From contig NZ_CP050134.2 of assembly GCF_011612265.2 (NCBI RefSeq), positions 1,798,001 through 1,862,000 on the forward strand: a DNA stretch of 64,000 nucleotides. Reading direction: 5' to 3'. The notes beneath the pieces are model-generated. The model was not told where the DNA came from and made no database searches. It saw only the letters and a list, made by a program, of their open reading frames with translations. The first letter of the stretch is position 1. The number at the start of each line of letters is the position of its first letter. The position numbers and the translations under genes were made by a program. The stretch is from Corynebacterium matruchotii (lineage in GTDB: Bacteria; Actinomycetota; Actinomycetes; Mycobacteriales; Mycobacteriaceae). Below are positions 54,195 through 63,488 of this stretch, piece by piece.

Positions 54195-55466
54195 TTAGTT
54201 TCCGGTTTGACTCAAGAAGATCACTTCCACAATGTCTCCTGGTCGCACGTCGGTGACTTCTTCGGGGATACGGATCATTGCATTGGCGTCGGAGAGTCCA
54301 GCAAGTAGGTGGGCTGGGGCGCCGTTGGCGCCGCCGAGGCCTTCGACGAGATAGTCCTGGGTGTGGGCGTCGCGCATGAGGCGAGCCCGGACGTAGCCGC
54401 GCCGGCCGGCTTTGGATCCGACGTGGTTAAGGGCCCGGGCTCGAACGGCTCGGCGTTGGAAGGTGCGTTTGCCGAGGCAGATTCGGACAACGGGCCGGAT
54501 GAAGATTTCGAATATGACGAGTGCTGAGACGGGGTTGGAGGGAAGGAGGAATACTGGGATTTTTTTGTCGCCGAGCAGGCCGAATCCTTGGACGGATCCG
54601 GGGTGCATGGCTACCCGGGTGGTGTCGAGTTCGCCGAGGTCGGCGAGAATTTCCCGGATGGTGGTGGATCCCGAGCCGCCTACCGCGCCGGAGATGACGA
54701 TGAGTTCGCTGCGCAGCATTTGGGCTTCGATGATTTCTTTGAGGCGGCGGGGTTCGCCGGCGGCGATGCCTACCCTGTGGACATCTGCGCCAGCGGCGCG
54801 GCCAGCGGCGGCGAGGGAGTAGGAGTTGACGTCGAGGACTTGGCCGAGTGAGGGTTCTCGGTCGATGTCGACGAGTTCGTGGCCGATGGACATGATGGAC
54901 ATGCGGGGCCGGGGATGGACGAGGACTTTGGAGCGGCCGACTGCCGCGAGCAGGCCGATGTGGGCGGGGCTGAGTATGGCGCCTTGGGATACTGCGACGT
55001 CGCCGGGGCGTATGTCGTCGCCTTGTTTACGGACGAATTCGCCGCTGCGCACGGGTTTGAGTGCGGTCATGCGTTTCCGACCGCGGTCGGTCCAGGCGAG
55101 GGGGATGACGGCGTCAGAGAGGGTGGGTAGGGGCGCACCGGTGTGGACTCGGACTGCTTGTTTGGGTTGGAGTCGGAGGGGTCGGCCGGAGCCGGCGGCG
55201 ACTTCGCCGACGACGGGGAGGGAGATTTCGGTTGTGGGGGTTATATCGGCGGTGGGGTCTTGCCCGAGACCGCGTTCGCCACCGACGTCGACTGCGCGGA
55301 CTGCATAGCCGTCAATAGCGGCTTGGTCGAAGCCCGGTAAGGGGCGTTGAGCTTGTACTTCTTCCGCGCACATGAGTCCTAGTGATTCGGCAATGGCGAT
55401 GCGTACCGGTTCAGGTGCCACTGCTTGTTGGGTCACTAGGGTCAGTTGCTCTTCTACTGAGCGCAC
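54195..55466 (-). CDS. glp: Gephyrin-like protein Glp (MoeA family)
   Basis: A MoeA/gephyrin-fold protein of 423 aa. In corynebacteria this paralogue is reported to bind FtsZ with its receptor GlpR, acting in cell division rather than cofactor synthesis. Conserved parts are PLPGFDQAAIDGYAVRAVDV, VHTGAPLPTLSDAVIPLAWT, GDDIRPGDVAVSQGAILSPA, MSIMSIGHELV, and SGAVGGSGSTTIREILADLG, where a canonical MoeA usually has SGGVSVG-type residues. The C-terminal domain IV ends DVRPGDIVEVIFL. GTG 55466 follows GGGAGG by 8 bases. It lies downstream of galU and upstream of rimJ-like and glpR. Confidence 0.9.
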   Translation of the reverse strand: MRSVEEQLTLVTQQAVAPEPVRIAIAESLGLMCAEEVQAQRPLPGFDQAAIDGYAVRAVDVGGERGLGQDPTADITPTTEISLPVVGEVAAGSGRPLRLQPKQAVRVHTGAPLPTLSDAVIPLAWTDRGRKRMTALKPVRSGEFVRKQGDDIRPGDVAVSQGAILSPAHIGLLAAVGRSKVLVHPRPRMSIMSIGHELVDIDREPSLGQVLDVNSYSLAAAGRAAGADVHRVGIAAGEPRRLKEIIEAQMLRSELIVISGAVGGSGSTTIREILADLGELDTTRVAMHPGSVQGFGLLGDKKIPVFLLPSNPVSALVIFEIFIRPVVRICLGKRTFQRRAVRARALNHVGSKAGRRGYVRARLMRDAHTQDYLVEGLGGANGAPAHLLAGLSDANAMIRIPEEVTDVRPGDIVEVIFLSQTGN

Positions 55467-55582
55467 CGTTAATGTCCTCCCTGACCAGTGTGAAAAAGCG
55501 ACATGAAATTTTTCGTGTGTTTGTGAATATGGTTGTTGTGGACTCGTTTACACCCTATTAGTGTACGGCAGTTTGTGGGAGG

Positions 55583-56506
55583 TCATGCCCCATGTTCGTC
55601 GAGAATTTCGCGTAGCACCTTTTTGAGGTGCGGCCCGTACACTGGGTCGGCTAGCCCAAAATCTACCACCGCGGGGATGTATCCGCCGGGATTGCCGAGA
55701 TCGTGGCGTTTCCCGTCGTGGACAAGGATGTGGACAGGGTGTCCTTCGTCTATGAGAAGTGCGATGGCGTCGGTGAGTTGGAGTTCGCCACCGGCGCCTG
55801 GGGTGATGCGCTGGAGGGCGTCGAAGATGGCCCGGTCGAGGAGGTAGCGGCCGGTGGCAACGAAGTTGGAGGGGGCGTCGTCGACTGCGGGTTTTTCGAC
55901 CATGCCCCGGACTTTTTTGACTACATAGTCGCCATGGTAGTCGGGAGCGTCTTCGATGTCGAAGACTCCGTAGTTGTAGACTTCTTCGTGGGGGACTTCG
56001 AAGGCGCAGAGCACGGATCCGCCTAGTTGGGCGCGAACTTCCATCATTTTGACGACAACACCCATGGGCAGCACCAGGTCGTCGGGGAGCATGACTGCTA
56101 CGACGTTTTCGTCGTCGTCAAGTACTTGTTCGGCGAGCCCGACCGCATGCCCGAGGCCTAGTGGTTCGGTTTGTTCCACGGCGATGGGGGTGGGCAGGTT
56201 ATTGGTGTTTCGTACTTTTTCTAGCTGGTGGGTTTTTCCGCGAGCTTCGAGCATGGTTTCTAGCGCGGGGTATCTATCGAAGTAGGCGAGTACTTCGCGT
56301 TTTTTGGGTGCGGTGATGATTGCGAGTTTGTCGGCGCCAAGTTGTGCGGCTTCTTGTGCTATGAGTTCGATGCCGGGGGTATCAACAACGGGGAGGAGTT
56401 CTTTGGGGATGGTTTTTGTGGCTGGGAGGAATCGCGTGCCCATGCCTGCGGCGGGAACAATCACGGTCTTGACGGACAGCGATGCATGTGTCTTGGCGCT
56501 TGTCAT
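55583..56506 (-). CDS. galU: UTP-glucose-1-phosphate uridylyltransferase
   Basis: Makes UDP-glucose for cell-wall polymers and trehalose or glycogen metabolism. The 307-aa protein begins its nucleotide-binding core at TVIVPAAGMGTRFLPATKTI, then PKELLPVVDTPGIELIAQEA, VEQTEPLGLGHAVGLAEQVL, VAVMLPDDLVL and the sugar site VEKPAVDDAPSN. ATG 56506 was chosen; the frame stays open for 190 codons further upstream but is antisense to the divergent 5-FCL gene. It is the first gene of the leftward block leading to glp and glpR, separated from glp by 116 bases. Confidence 0.96.
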   Translation of the reverse strand: MTSAKTHASLSVKTVIVPAAGMGTRFLPATKTIPKELLPVVDTPGIELIAQEAAQLGADKLAIITAPKKREVLAYFDRYPALETMLEARGKTHQLEKVRNTNNLPTPIAVEQTEPLGLGHAVGLAEQVLDDDENVVAVMLPDDLVLPMGVVVKMMEVRAQLGGSVLCAFEVPHEEVYNYGVFDIEDAPDYHGDYVVKKVRGMVEKPAVDDAPSNFVATGRYLLDRAIFDALQRITPGAGGELQLTDAIALLIDEGHPVHILVHDGKRHDLGNPGGYIPAVVDFGLADPVYGPHLKKVLREILDEHGA

Positions 56507-56564
56507 GCAGTTCAGTGTACTTTTCTTAAGGTTAGATATCAGAATTTTTTCTAAAATAATAAGC

Positions 56565-57248
56565 ATGGACACTCCCCCGGTTTCTGGTTTTTCCCAGCAC
56601 ACACCAGCAAATGGGCATCGTGATGCATCGAATGATGTCCCCCATGCGCCGGCTTGTTCGCCCCTGGATCCGGTCTCGGATGGGTCGCAGGCGGCAGCGG
56701 AGGCCGCGATAGCGAAAGCGCGGGTGCGGGCGCGGGTGCGGGCGGCGCGAACGGCGTTGTCACCTAAGGTGAGGGCGGAGCGGGATGCGGCGGTGGTGGC
56801 AGCGGTGACGACGCTGGTGCAAGATCGGGGCTGGTCACGGGTGGCGGCGTATGTGCCCATGGCGCGGGAGCCTGGGGGGTCATTATTGGTTCCGGCATTG
56901 GCTCGCTTGACGACGGAGTTGTGGTTGCCGGCATGTCGCCCAGGTCGGATGCTGCGGTGGGGTCGGTACGCTGGACCCGGGTCGGTATGTGCGGGCATGT
57001 GGGGGATTTTGGAGCCGCGGGATGCCCCGCAAGAGAGTGATTTTTTAGGTTCGCTCGATGGGGTGTTTGTTCCGGCCATTGCCGTGGATGACCAGGGGTT
57101 TCGCCTGGGTCAGGGGGCAGGTTTTTACGATCGCGCCTTGGCTGGGTGTGCCGCGCCCACGGTGGCGGTGGTGTATGCGTCGGAGATCATGCCGGTGCCG
57201 CACGAACCGCATGATGTGATGCTGGACATAATTGTGTCGGATGGTTGA
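56565..57248 (+). CDS. 5-formyltetrahydrofolate cyclo-ligase
   Basis: Converts 5-formyl-THF to methenyl-THF. The 227-aa protein has the family core ARVRARVRAARTALSPKVRA, PMAREPGGSLLVPAL, and the ATP/folate loop FRLGQGAGFYDRALAG. The first 45 residues (Gly/Pro/His/Ala-rich) are not conserved and may be a false extension; however, no alternative ATG occurs before the core. No Shine-Dalgarno precedes ATG 56565, so the transcript may be leaderless. It diverges from galU by 58 bases. The SAF gene overlaps its stop by 4 bases (TTGA). Confidence 0.88.
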   Translation: MDTPPVSGFSQHTPANGHRDASNDVPHAPACSPLDPVSDGSQAAAEAAIAKARVRARVRAARTALSPKVRAERDAAVVAAVTTLVQDRGWSRVAAYVPMAREPGGSLLVPALARLTTELWLPACRPGRMLRWGRYAGPGSVCAGMWGILEPRDAPQESDFLGSLDGVFVPAIAVDDQGFRLGQGAGFYDRALAGCAAPTVAVVYASEIMPVPHEPHDVMLDIIVSDG

Positions 57249-57931
57249 CCAAAACTTGGGGTGGGACAGTCCTATGGTTCATGTTCGCTTCGCTTTCTCA
57301 CCCTGGTTTTCATCGGTCCGCCCTGCTGCGCAAGGTTGTGGCGGCAACGCTCATGGTGACGGCTGTTGGTATCACCGTCACTGACCGGTTGCATCAGCAT
57401 ATTTCGGTTGTGGTGTATTCCCGGAATGTTGCTGCTGGTAGTCGCATCACGGCTACGGATGTGACGGTTGTTCATGTTTCCGAATCGGTGCTGCCTCAGG
57501 ATCGGTTGGCCACCACCGATGCTGCAGTAGGAAATATTGTGGTGGCGTCCAGGTCGCGTGGCGCCATGGTTTCCGCAGCCGATTTTGTGGATTCAGCCCT
57601 CGTTTCGCAAACTATGACAAATACCACATCGAACGATGCGGGGGTGAAAACCCACATGGTTCCGATCACGCTTGCCGACCCGACCTTGGCAAGTTTGCTT
57701 CGTCCGGGGGACACGATTACTATTATCACGGCTGCTGATGACAACAGCGCGCCTCGGGTCATTGCCGCTGGTGGAAAGGTTATTTTCGCCACCACAAAGG
57801 CGACGGATTTTCCGGGTGCTACCCCAGGCACGGTATTGGTGTCATTGGTGGCAGACAGTGCCGCAGCGGTGGCGGCGGCAAGTCTGTCACAGCCTTTGGC
57901 AGTTGTAGTTACGGGGGATCGGGCGGAGTGA
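57245..57931 (+). CDS. SAF-domain protein (CpaB/RcpC-like), exported or anchored
   Basis: A 228-aa protein with an N-terminal membrane segment (LLRKVVAATLMVTAVGITVT) and a SAF-type beta-clip domain: SVVVYSRNVAAGSRITATDV with RLATTDAAVGNIVVASRSRG, the pattern found at the start of Flp-pilus CpaB. A second beta-domain (VPITLADPTLASLLRPGDTI) follows. There are no tad/flp pilus genes in this window. TTG 57245 overlaps the previous stop; in-frame ATGs shortly downstream are possible starts. It is co-transcribed with the 5-FCL gene. The function of the corynebacterial version is not known to me. Confidence 0.8.
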   Translation: MTKTWGGTVLWFMFASLSHPGFHRSALLRKVVAATLMVTAVGITVTDRLHQHISVVVYSRNVAAGSRITATDVTVVHVSESVLPQDRLATTDAAVGNIVVASRSRGAMVSAADFVDSALVSQTMTNTTSNDAGVKTHMVPITLADPTLASLLRPGDTITIITAADDNSAPRVIAAGGKVIFATTKATDFPGATPGTVLVSLVADSAAAVAAASLSQPLAVVVTGDRAE

Positions 57932-58022
57932 TTTCCGCGTGGGTACTTCAAAAACATTAACTGATTGCTCTAATCTATAAACTGCTATCTGTCTCCTACT
58001 TTCAAAGGAAGAAATAAGTATT

Positions 58023-58421
58023 ATGTTAAAGGGTTTCCGGGATTTTATTCTCCGCGGTAACGTGATCGAACTGGCAGTGGCCGTGGTCATTGGTTCGGCA
58101 TTCACCAACATTGTCACTGCCTTCACCAACAAGATCATCAACCCGCTCATTGCCTCGCTGGGCAGCACCGAAGTGAAGGGGTTGGGTTTCCAAATCCGCC
58201 CGGGTGTTGCAGAGACCTTTGTGGACTTTGGTGCGGTGATTACCGCAGCGATCAACTTCCTGATGGTGGCCGCAGTGGTGTACTTCGTGCTCATCGTGCC
58301 GATGAACAAGCTCAGCTCTCTGATGTCCTCCAAGGAGAAGAAAGAAGCGGCCGAAACCGCCCCCGCGGCAGATGTGGTGCTGCTCACCGAAATCCGTGAC
58401 CTATTGAAGACTCAGCGGTAG
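58023..58421 (+). CDS. mscL: Large-conductance mechanosensitive channel
   Basis: A membrane channel that opens on hypo-osmotic shock. The 132-aa length is typical. MLKGFRDFILRGNVIELAVA is the TM1 start, followed by VVIGSAFTNIVTAFTNKIIN and TM2 FLMVAAVVYFVLIVPMNKLS. The C-terminal helix bundle is acidic and basic (SSKEKKEAAETAPAADVVLL). ATG 58023 follows AAAGGAAG. A possible -10 TATAAA is at 57976. A strong terminator follows at 58445. Confidence 0.96.
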   Translation: MLKGFRDFILRGNVIELAVAVVIGSAFTNIVTAFTNKIINPLIASLGSTEVKGLGFQIRPGVAETFVDFGAVITAAINFLMVAAVVYFVLIVPMNKLSSLMSSKEKKEAAETAPAADVVLLTEIRDLLKTQR

Positions 58422-58444
58422 ATTTTCCCCCAAATTTCTGCACC

Positions 58445-58499
58445 AAAACCCGGCTGGTTTTTCGGCGAGGATTCTCGCACGAAGACCAGCCGGGTTTTT
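58445..58499 (+). terminator. Strong bidirectional terminator after mscL
   Basis: AAAACCCGGCTGGT (58445-58458) pairs exactly with ACCAGCCGGGTTTT (58485-58498), with T runs on both sides. It ends mscL (+) and the 70-aa gene (-), whose stop is at 58521. Confidence 0.92.
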
Positions 58500-58520
58500 G
58501 GTTCGCATCGGCCAGGAAGT

Positions 58521-58733
58521 CTAGTAGTGAGGTGGTTGCTGTTCCCGGTAAAACTCCAGGCTGCCTTGTTCCGCACCGGAGCCGATGGGACCAAAATCGT
58601 CTTCGAAAATGACCATGCGGTCTTCGTCGCCTGGCTCATTCTGGTTGCCCCGGTCGGCGGTGCGGTCGTAGTCTACGGCGTCGGAAAGCCGCATGACACG
58701 TCGTCGGTTTCGCATATGATTAACTTTCGCCAC
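58521..58733 (-). CDS. Small acidic hypothetical protein, 70 aa
   Basis: A short soluble protein of unknown function: basic N-terminus (MRNRRRVMRLSDAVDYDR), acidic middle (ENEPGDEDRMVIFEDDFGP without any membrane segment) and the end FYREQQPPHY. GTG 58733 starts 1 base after the mogA stop; an ATG at 58715 six codons in has GGTGGCGAAAG upstream and is equally likely. It closes the leftward htrA-mogA transcript and ends at the shared terminator. As I recall, a small gene occupies this place in C. glutamicum too, so it is probably real. Confidence 0.7.
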   Translation of the reverse strand: MAKVNHMRNRRRVMRLSDAVDYDRTADRGNQNEPGDEDRMVIFEDDFGPIGSGAEQGSLEFYREQQPPHY

Positions 58734-58734
58734 C

Positions 58735-59418
58735 CTAGCTCATGACTACACGTCGCAATTGGTCAACCAGGTGATGAACCAGCGGGGTGAGGGTAGCCAT
58801 GCCGTCACGAATAGCCAACCGGGAGCCTGCCATATTCACCACCACGGTGGAGCCCGAAACCCCAGACAGGCCCCGAGACACCGCCGCGTCGACGGCACCA
58901 CAGTGCAGGCCGGAACTTCGTAATGCCTGCACCACGCCGGGAACTGCCTGGTCGAGGAGTTCCCGGGTGGCTTCGGGGGTTTTATCGCGCGGTCCCACAC
59001 CTGTCCCGCCCACGGTAAGCACCAGGTCGGCGCCACCGATAACGCCCATTTCAATTGCCTTGCGGATTTGGGATCGTTTTGACCGAACCTCCACCACGGC
59101 GTCCACCACGAAACCACCCTCGCTTAAAAGCTCGGCCACTAATCGGTCGGTGTCCGGGCCGGAATCTAGTTTATGGTCCCCCACGAGCACAACCAGGGCC
59201 CGGCGGGGGGCGACGCGTTTCCCTTCGGCCCGAGCCTGTTCCACAGCCGCCTCGGCGCGGAAAAACGCTTCATCGGGCTCACCAATACCGTCAAGCCGAG
59301 CGGTGGAATCGGGGTCGGCAACATCAGTCACATCGACTTCGGTAACGTCCGTCACACCAAGGGCGGCGTCACTGTTGGTCATCATGTCCGGTTCAGCGAA
59401 CACGTCGCGGGGATCCAT
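58735..59418 (-). CDS. MogA/MoaB-family molybdopterin-binding protein
   Basis: A 227-aa protein with a MoCF-biosynthesis (molybdopterin adenylyltransferase-like) domain from about residue 72: ALVVLVGDHKLDSGPDTDRL, DLVLTVGGTGVGPRDKTPEA, and the end VVVNMAGSRLAIRDGMATLT. The first 70 residues are an acidic extension with repeated DVT/EV units (TDVTEVDVTDVADPDSTARL) that is not part of the fold. No other cofactor-synthesis genes are adjacent. It sits between htrA and the 70-aa gene, the standard position in the corynebacterial envelope-stress cluster. Confidence 0.88.
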   Translation of the reverse strand: MDPRDVFAEPDMMTNSDAALGVTDVTEVDVTDVADPDSTARLDGIGEPDEAFFRAEAAVEQARAEGKRVAPRRALVVLVGDHKLDSGPDTDRLVAELLSEGGFVVDAVVEVRSKRSQIRKAIEMGVIGGADLVLTVGGTGVGPRDKTPEATRELLDQAVPGVVQALRSSGLHCGAVDAAVSRGLSGVSGSTVVVNMAGSRLAIRDGMATLTPLVHHLVDQLRRVVMS

Positions 59419-59462
59419 GGTGGTTATTCCTCTCGTTATTTATCCTGTTATTAACTAGGAAT

Positions 59463-60896
59463 TTACTCGTTCGGCAGCGTTACCTCTACCTCTCGGGGAT
59501 TTTCGCCTTTTTCATCGACAACTTTTAGCTTGATTTTCGCACCAAAGTCACTGCTCCGCACCGCCGCAATCAAGCCGTTAGCATTCTTAATAACCCGGTC
59601 GTTGATGGCGACAACAACCTCGCCCTTCTTCAGCCCAGCCTTGTCGCCGGGGCCGTCCTTGGACACTTCAGCGATTTTCGCTCCGGATTCCCGGAATCGT
59701 TGATCCAACGACACCCCAATGAGCGGATAGCTGGCCTTACCCTCCTTAATGAGCTGATCTGCGGTACGGCGGGCGAAGTTAGCGGGAATAGCGAAGCCCA
59801 AGCCGATAGAGCCAGCCTCCTCGGAACCATTGGAGGTAGTGGAAGCGATTATGGAGTTCATGCCAATGAGCTCACCATTCATATTGACCAGCGGCCCACC
59901 GGAGTTACCGGGGTTAATGGCGGCGTCCGTTTGGATGGCGTCGATAATGGTGGCTTCCCCACCTTCGCCGGCGCGCACAGGCCGGTTCAGGGCGGACACA
60001 ATACCGGTAGTAACGGTCTGTTCCAACCCCAGGGGGGCACCAATCGCCACCACGTTTTGGCCCACCGCCAGGTCATCGGAGTTACCAATGGTAATGGTGG
60101 GCATGTTATTCACATCCTCCACCTTGATGACGGCCACGTCGGTGTTACTGTCACCAGCAATGAACTTGGCCCGGTGGGTGCTGCCGTCTTGAAGTGTCAC
60201 GGTCATTTCGGCTCGACCATCCGCCGCCCCCTCAACCACATGGTTGTTCGTGAGCACATAACCGTCCTGCGAAATGATGGATCCGGAACCGGAGATGGCA
60301 TTATCTTCGGTGAGCAGGCGAATACTCACCACGGCGGGCTGCACGGCCTCGGCGACTGCCTGCACGGTACCGGCTTCCGCCTGGGGCTTGCCACGGCTGG
60401 CGGGTTCCTTCAGGGATTCCGCCACGGAGCTGGTATTCGCACTCGGGGCGAACCGGGTGGCGTAAATACCGGTGATAGCGCCGGAGGCAATGGCCGCGAC
60501 CACGATTAACGCGGCGGCCGGCAACAGGCCAATGGTGCGTTTCTCCTTCACCTGCTGGGCTTGCGGCGGCTGCGCCATGGGCCCGGCGGCGCTATAGGGA
60601 TTATTGGGGTTTCCTAAGCTACTGGGCACATCGGACACGCTTTGCGACGTTGGGGTCCGCGGAATCTGCTGCGTTTCCTGAGGCCGCTGCTGGGGGGCTA
60701 CTGGTTGCTGAGGTGGCTGCTGCGGCCCCTGCTGTTGCGATTGTTGAGGTTGCTGAGCCTGCTGGGGTTGTTGCGGCTGCTGCGGCTGGGATGCGCTGGT
60801 GCTGCCAGGCCACTCAAAACCACTGCTACCCGATTGCTGCGGATTCCCGAAGGGTTGATTATCGTTATCGTTGGAATTACGGGGAGTATTAGTCAT
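59463..60896 (-). CDS. HtrA/DegP-type serine protease with PDZ domain
   Basis: A membrane-anchored trypsin-like protease, 477 aa, for envelope protein quality control. The first 110 residues are a cytoplasmic tail rich in Pro-Gln repeats (about 38-75), then one helix (GLLPAAALIVVAAIASGAIT). The protease has the catalytic triad: His in LTNNHVVEGAADG, Asp in GDSNTDVAVIKVED, and Ser in NPGNSGGPLVNMNGELIG. A C-terminal PDZ domain (about 390-475) contains LIGVSLDQRF and KAGLKKGEVVVAINDRVIKN. Located downstream of mprAB, as for the PepD-type proteases of actinobacteria, which MprAB is known to control in mycobacteria. Confidence 0.95.
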   Translation of the reverse strand: MTNTPRNSNDNDNQPFGNPQQSGSSGFEWPGSTSASQPQQPQQPQQAQQPQQSQQQGPQQPPQQPVAPQQRPQETQQIPRTPTSQSVSDVPSSLGNPNNPYSAAGPMAQPPQAQQVKEKRTIGLLPAAALIVVAAIASGAITGIYATRFAPSANTSSVAESLKEPASRGKPQAEAGTVQAVAEAVQPAVVSIRLLTEDNAISGSGSIISQDGYVLTNNHVVEGAADGRAEMTVTLQDGSTHRAKFIAGDSNTDVAVIKVEDVNNMPTITIGNSDDLAVGQNVVAIGAPLGLEQTVTTGIVSALNRPVRAGEGGEATIIDAIQTDAAINPGNSGGPLVNMNGELIGMNSIIASTTSNGSEEAGSIGLGFAIPANFARRTADQLIKEGKASYPLIGVSLDQRFRESGAKIAEVSKDGPGDKAGLKKGEVVVAINDRVIKNANGLIAAVRSSDFGAKIKLKVVDEKGENPREVEVTLPNE

Positions 60897-61008
60897 GGTT
60901 AGTAGTATCCTAGATATGTCTTGTGCCTGACTGTCACCATTATTGGGGCAATCATGTGAAAAGCTGGCAAAATCCTGTGCTAGCTATGTTATGTGATGAT
61001 AACCGGAT

Positions 61009-62562
61009 TTACTTACCGATTGCGTCATGGGCGTTGCGGAACATGGCAGCCCGCCCCTCGGTTGGCCGATCATCATGGCTATTGGCCACCAGCTGTTTCG
61101 ACGCGGAATTCTTCGCGTCACGCGCTAAATCTTCTTCATGGTCGTAACCAGGCAAAATCATCCGGAACATGGCACCGCCGTCCTCGGATTCCTCGGCGGT
61201 AATGCTGCCGCCATGCCGATCCACCACCTGGCGCACAATGGCTAACCCAAGGCCAGAGCCGGGCATGGATCGTGATTGGATGCACCGGTAAAAACGTTCG
61301 AAAACCTTTTCGCGTTCCTCTTCGGGAATGCCTGGCCCAGAGTCAGAGATGGTGATCTGCATGCGACCCTCATCCAATCGGGTCATCTTCACCCGCACCA
61401 CCCCGTCGGCGGGTGACCATTTGGCCGCATTATCCATGAGGTTTAATATTGCCCGGCCCAGGGAATGCGCATCCCCCCACAGATACCAGGGGGTGACATG
61501 CAGCCGGAATTCCACGTCGGGTCGACGGCGACGCACTCGTTCGAAAGCGGTTTGCGCCACCTGAGCCAGGTCGGTTTCCTGCAATTCGGTTTCGGCCGCG
61601 TCTTCGCGGGCTAAATCAACCAGGTCGCCGATCAGGGTGGAGAGCTCCTCCATTTGCGCCATAACATCGTGTTCGAGGGCTTTTTTCTCCTCATCCGAAA
61701 TCTGGGGGGCACCGGGTTTTTGCAGCAGCATGAGCAGTTCAATGTTGGTGCGCATGGAGGTGAGTGGGGTTTTCAGTTCGTGCCCGGCATCGGCCACGAG
61801 TTGCGCCTGCCGCTGCCGGGATTGGTCTAGGGCCGCCAACATCTGGTTGAAACTCATGGTGAGCAGGGCTAATTCGTCATTGCCCACAACCGGAATGGGG
61901 GTGAGTTTTTGGGTGCGGGTCACCGCATCCACCGCTGACTGGAGTCGAACAAGCGGTTTCAGGCCGGCGGTGGCTACCACAATGCCGGTCATGATGGCGA
62001 GCAGCACCCCTAAACCGCCGAATACCAAAAGGGCCAGGCCCAAGGTCAGGATGAGGCCTTGAATGTCGGTCATATCCCGGGACAGCACAACGGTCGCCCC
62101 GGCGTCGTTCGTGGCCATAAACACCCGGTCACCGTTCACGGTCTTCACCACGGTTTTCTCCCCCGGCGGCAAAGAGAGCAACGGTAGCGACTCGTCACCG
62201 GCGGTGTAGTTCCAGCCGGGAAGCCGAATGGAGATTTTGGTGTTTTGGTTATAGGTGCGGAAATACTCGACCTCCTTTTTCACATTATTGAAAAAGGAAG
62301 GGTCCACAGTCTCCGCCAACATGGCCATGCTTTTAGACTTCAGGTCCTTATCCACGTTATTGGTCAAGGTGACGGATACAGACCAATACGCCAAAACCGT
62401 CATCACCCCAACCGCAATGGCCACCATACTTGCCGTGAGCATGGCCACCCGCCAGCGCAATGACGCTTGTTTACCCCATCCATCAGAGGATTCAGCGGTA
62501 AGAGCCCCCAGATCCAGAGAAGCGGTTTTCTCTGCATCTGGGGACGGTTTCCTCAATATCAC
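61009..62562 (-). CDS. mprB: Sensor histidine kinase MprB
   Basis: A two-component kinase responding to envelope stress. The 517-aa protein has two membrane helices ([20 protein letters not shown] and [20 protein letters not shown]) flanking a 125-residue extracytoplasmic sensor. A HAMP domain follows ([20 protein letters not shown]). The dimerisation H-box is [20 protein letters not shown]. The ATPase has N-box [16 protein letters not shown]1 [20 protein letters not shown] and G2 [23 protein letters not shown] 62562 overlaps the mprA stop by 4 bases (GTGA). htrA follows 112 bases later. Confidence 0.95.
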   Translation of the reverse strand: MILRKPSPDAEKTASLDLGALTAESSDGWGKQASLRWRVAMLTASMVAIAVGVMTVLAYWSVSVTLTNNVDKDLKSKSMAMLAETVDPSFFNNVKKEVEYFRTYNQNTKISIRLPGWNYTAGDESLPLLSLPPGEKTVVKTVNGDRVFMATNDAGATVVLSRDMTDIQGLILTLGLALLVFGGLGVLLAIMTGIVVATAGLKPLVRLQSAVDAVTRTQKLTPIPVVGNDELALLTMSFNQMLAALDQSRQRQAQLVADAGHELKTPLTSMRTNIELLMLLQKPGAPQISDEEKKALEHDVMAQMEELSTLIGDLVDLAREDAAETELQETDLAQVAQTAFERVRRRRPDVEFRLHVTPWYLWGDAHSLGRAILNLMDNAAKWSPADGVVRVKMTRLDEGRMQITISDSGPGIPEEEREKVFERFYRCIQSRSMPGSGLGLAIVRQVVDRHGGSITAEESEDGGAMFRMILPGYDHEEDLARDAKNSASKQLVANSHDDRPTEGRAAMFRNAHDAIGK

Positions 62563-63251
62563 GGAGCGGTATCCCGAAGCACATAGCCGACGCCACGAAC
62601 GGTATGGATCAAACGTGGTTCACCTTCCTGCTCCGTCTTGCGGCGCAGGTAGCCGATATACACCTCCAGCGCATTTCCGGAGGTGGGGAAATCATAGCCC
62701 CATACTTCCTCCAGAATGGTGGAGCGGCTGAGTACCCGCCGAGGGTTGGTCATCAACAGCTGTAACAGGGCGAATTCGGTGCGGGTAAGGCTGATTGTCC
62801 TATTACCACGCACTACATCCCGAGTGTCGGGATTAAGCTTAAGATCTTCGAACGTGATTTCGGCCTGGCTGCTGGGGCCGGAAGCTTCGGCGGCAGCCCG
62901 ACGCAGCAGCGACCGAACCCGGGCAAGTAACTCTTCCAAGGCAAATGGCTTGGGTAGATAGTCATCTGCGCCAGCATCAAGCCCCGCCACCCGGTCGGAC
63001 ACCCCATCGCGGGCAGTAAGAACCAAAATGGGACGGTCGTCGCCATGACTACGCAGATGGCGACACACCTCCAGCCCATCCATCTTGGGCATCATAACAT
63101 CCAAAATGACCAGGTCAGGCTGCTCTTTTTCAATGACGTCGAGTGCTTGTTCACCATCCTCGGCGATGGCAATATCATAGCCATTAAAGGAGAGGGAGCG
63201 GCGCAGCGAGTCCCGTACAGCCTGCTCATCATCTACTACAACAATTTTCAT
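62559..63251 (-). CDS. mprA: Response regulator MprA (OmpR family)
   Basis: The DNA-binding partner of MprB, 230 aa. The receiver domain has the acidic pocket [12 protein letters not shown], phosphoacceptor Asp in [16 protein letters not shown] and Lys in [13 protein letters not shown]. The winged-helix domain (about 130-228) contains [40 protein letters not shown] and [15 protein letters not shown] 63251 is the family start. It is the first gene of the leftward mprA-mprB transcript; the 237-base upstream region must carry its promoter, which is likely autoregulated. Confidence 0.95.
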   Translation of the reverse strand: MKIVVVDDEQAVRDSLRRSLSFNGYDIAIAEDGEQALDVIEKEQPDLVILDVMMPKMDGLEVCRHLRSHGDDRPILVLTARDGVSDRVAGLDAGADDYLPKPFALEELLARVRSLLRRAAAEASGPSSQAEITFEDLKLNPDTRDVVRGNRTISLTRTEFALLQLLMTNPRRVLSRSTILEEVWGYDFPTSGNALEVYIGYLRRKTEQEGEPRLIHTVRGVGYVLRDTAP

Positions 63252-63436
63252 ATTTACAATTATGCCCCATCTGCTTTAAGGAACTAAAGCGTTGGCTTCG
63301 CGGTCTTCCTGCCAGTTCTTAAACCATATTTTTGTTTAATGCCGACACGGAAATTATACAGAATATTCATTCCCCCTCTGGCCTTACCCCCCAAATATAA
63401 GAACCTTTTAATCAATATTCGTTCCCGAAACAGCCA

Positions 63437-63474
63437 AAAAGGTAGCAGCATATTTACATTCGCTGCTACCTTAT
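63437..63474 (-). terminator. Rho-independent terminator of the rpmE2-rpmF transcript
   Basis: A perfect 11-bp stem AAGGTAGCAGC (63439-63449) / GCTGCTACCTT (63462-63472) lies just downstream of the rpmF stop. On the minus strand the stem is followed by TTTTTGG. It isolates mprA from the ribosomal genes. Confidence 0.88.
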
Positions 63475-63488
63475 GGTTTTAGTCAATA

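Noticed and set aside
59463..60896. Pro-Gln repeats at the N-terminus of HtrA as a CRISPR-like or DNA repeat array
   Set aside because: The repetition is explained by the low-complexity protein tail; there are no conserved spacers or repeat units at DNA level. No CRISPR array was seen anywhere in the window.
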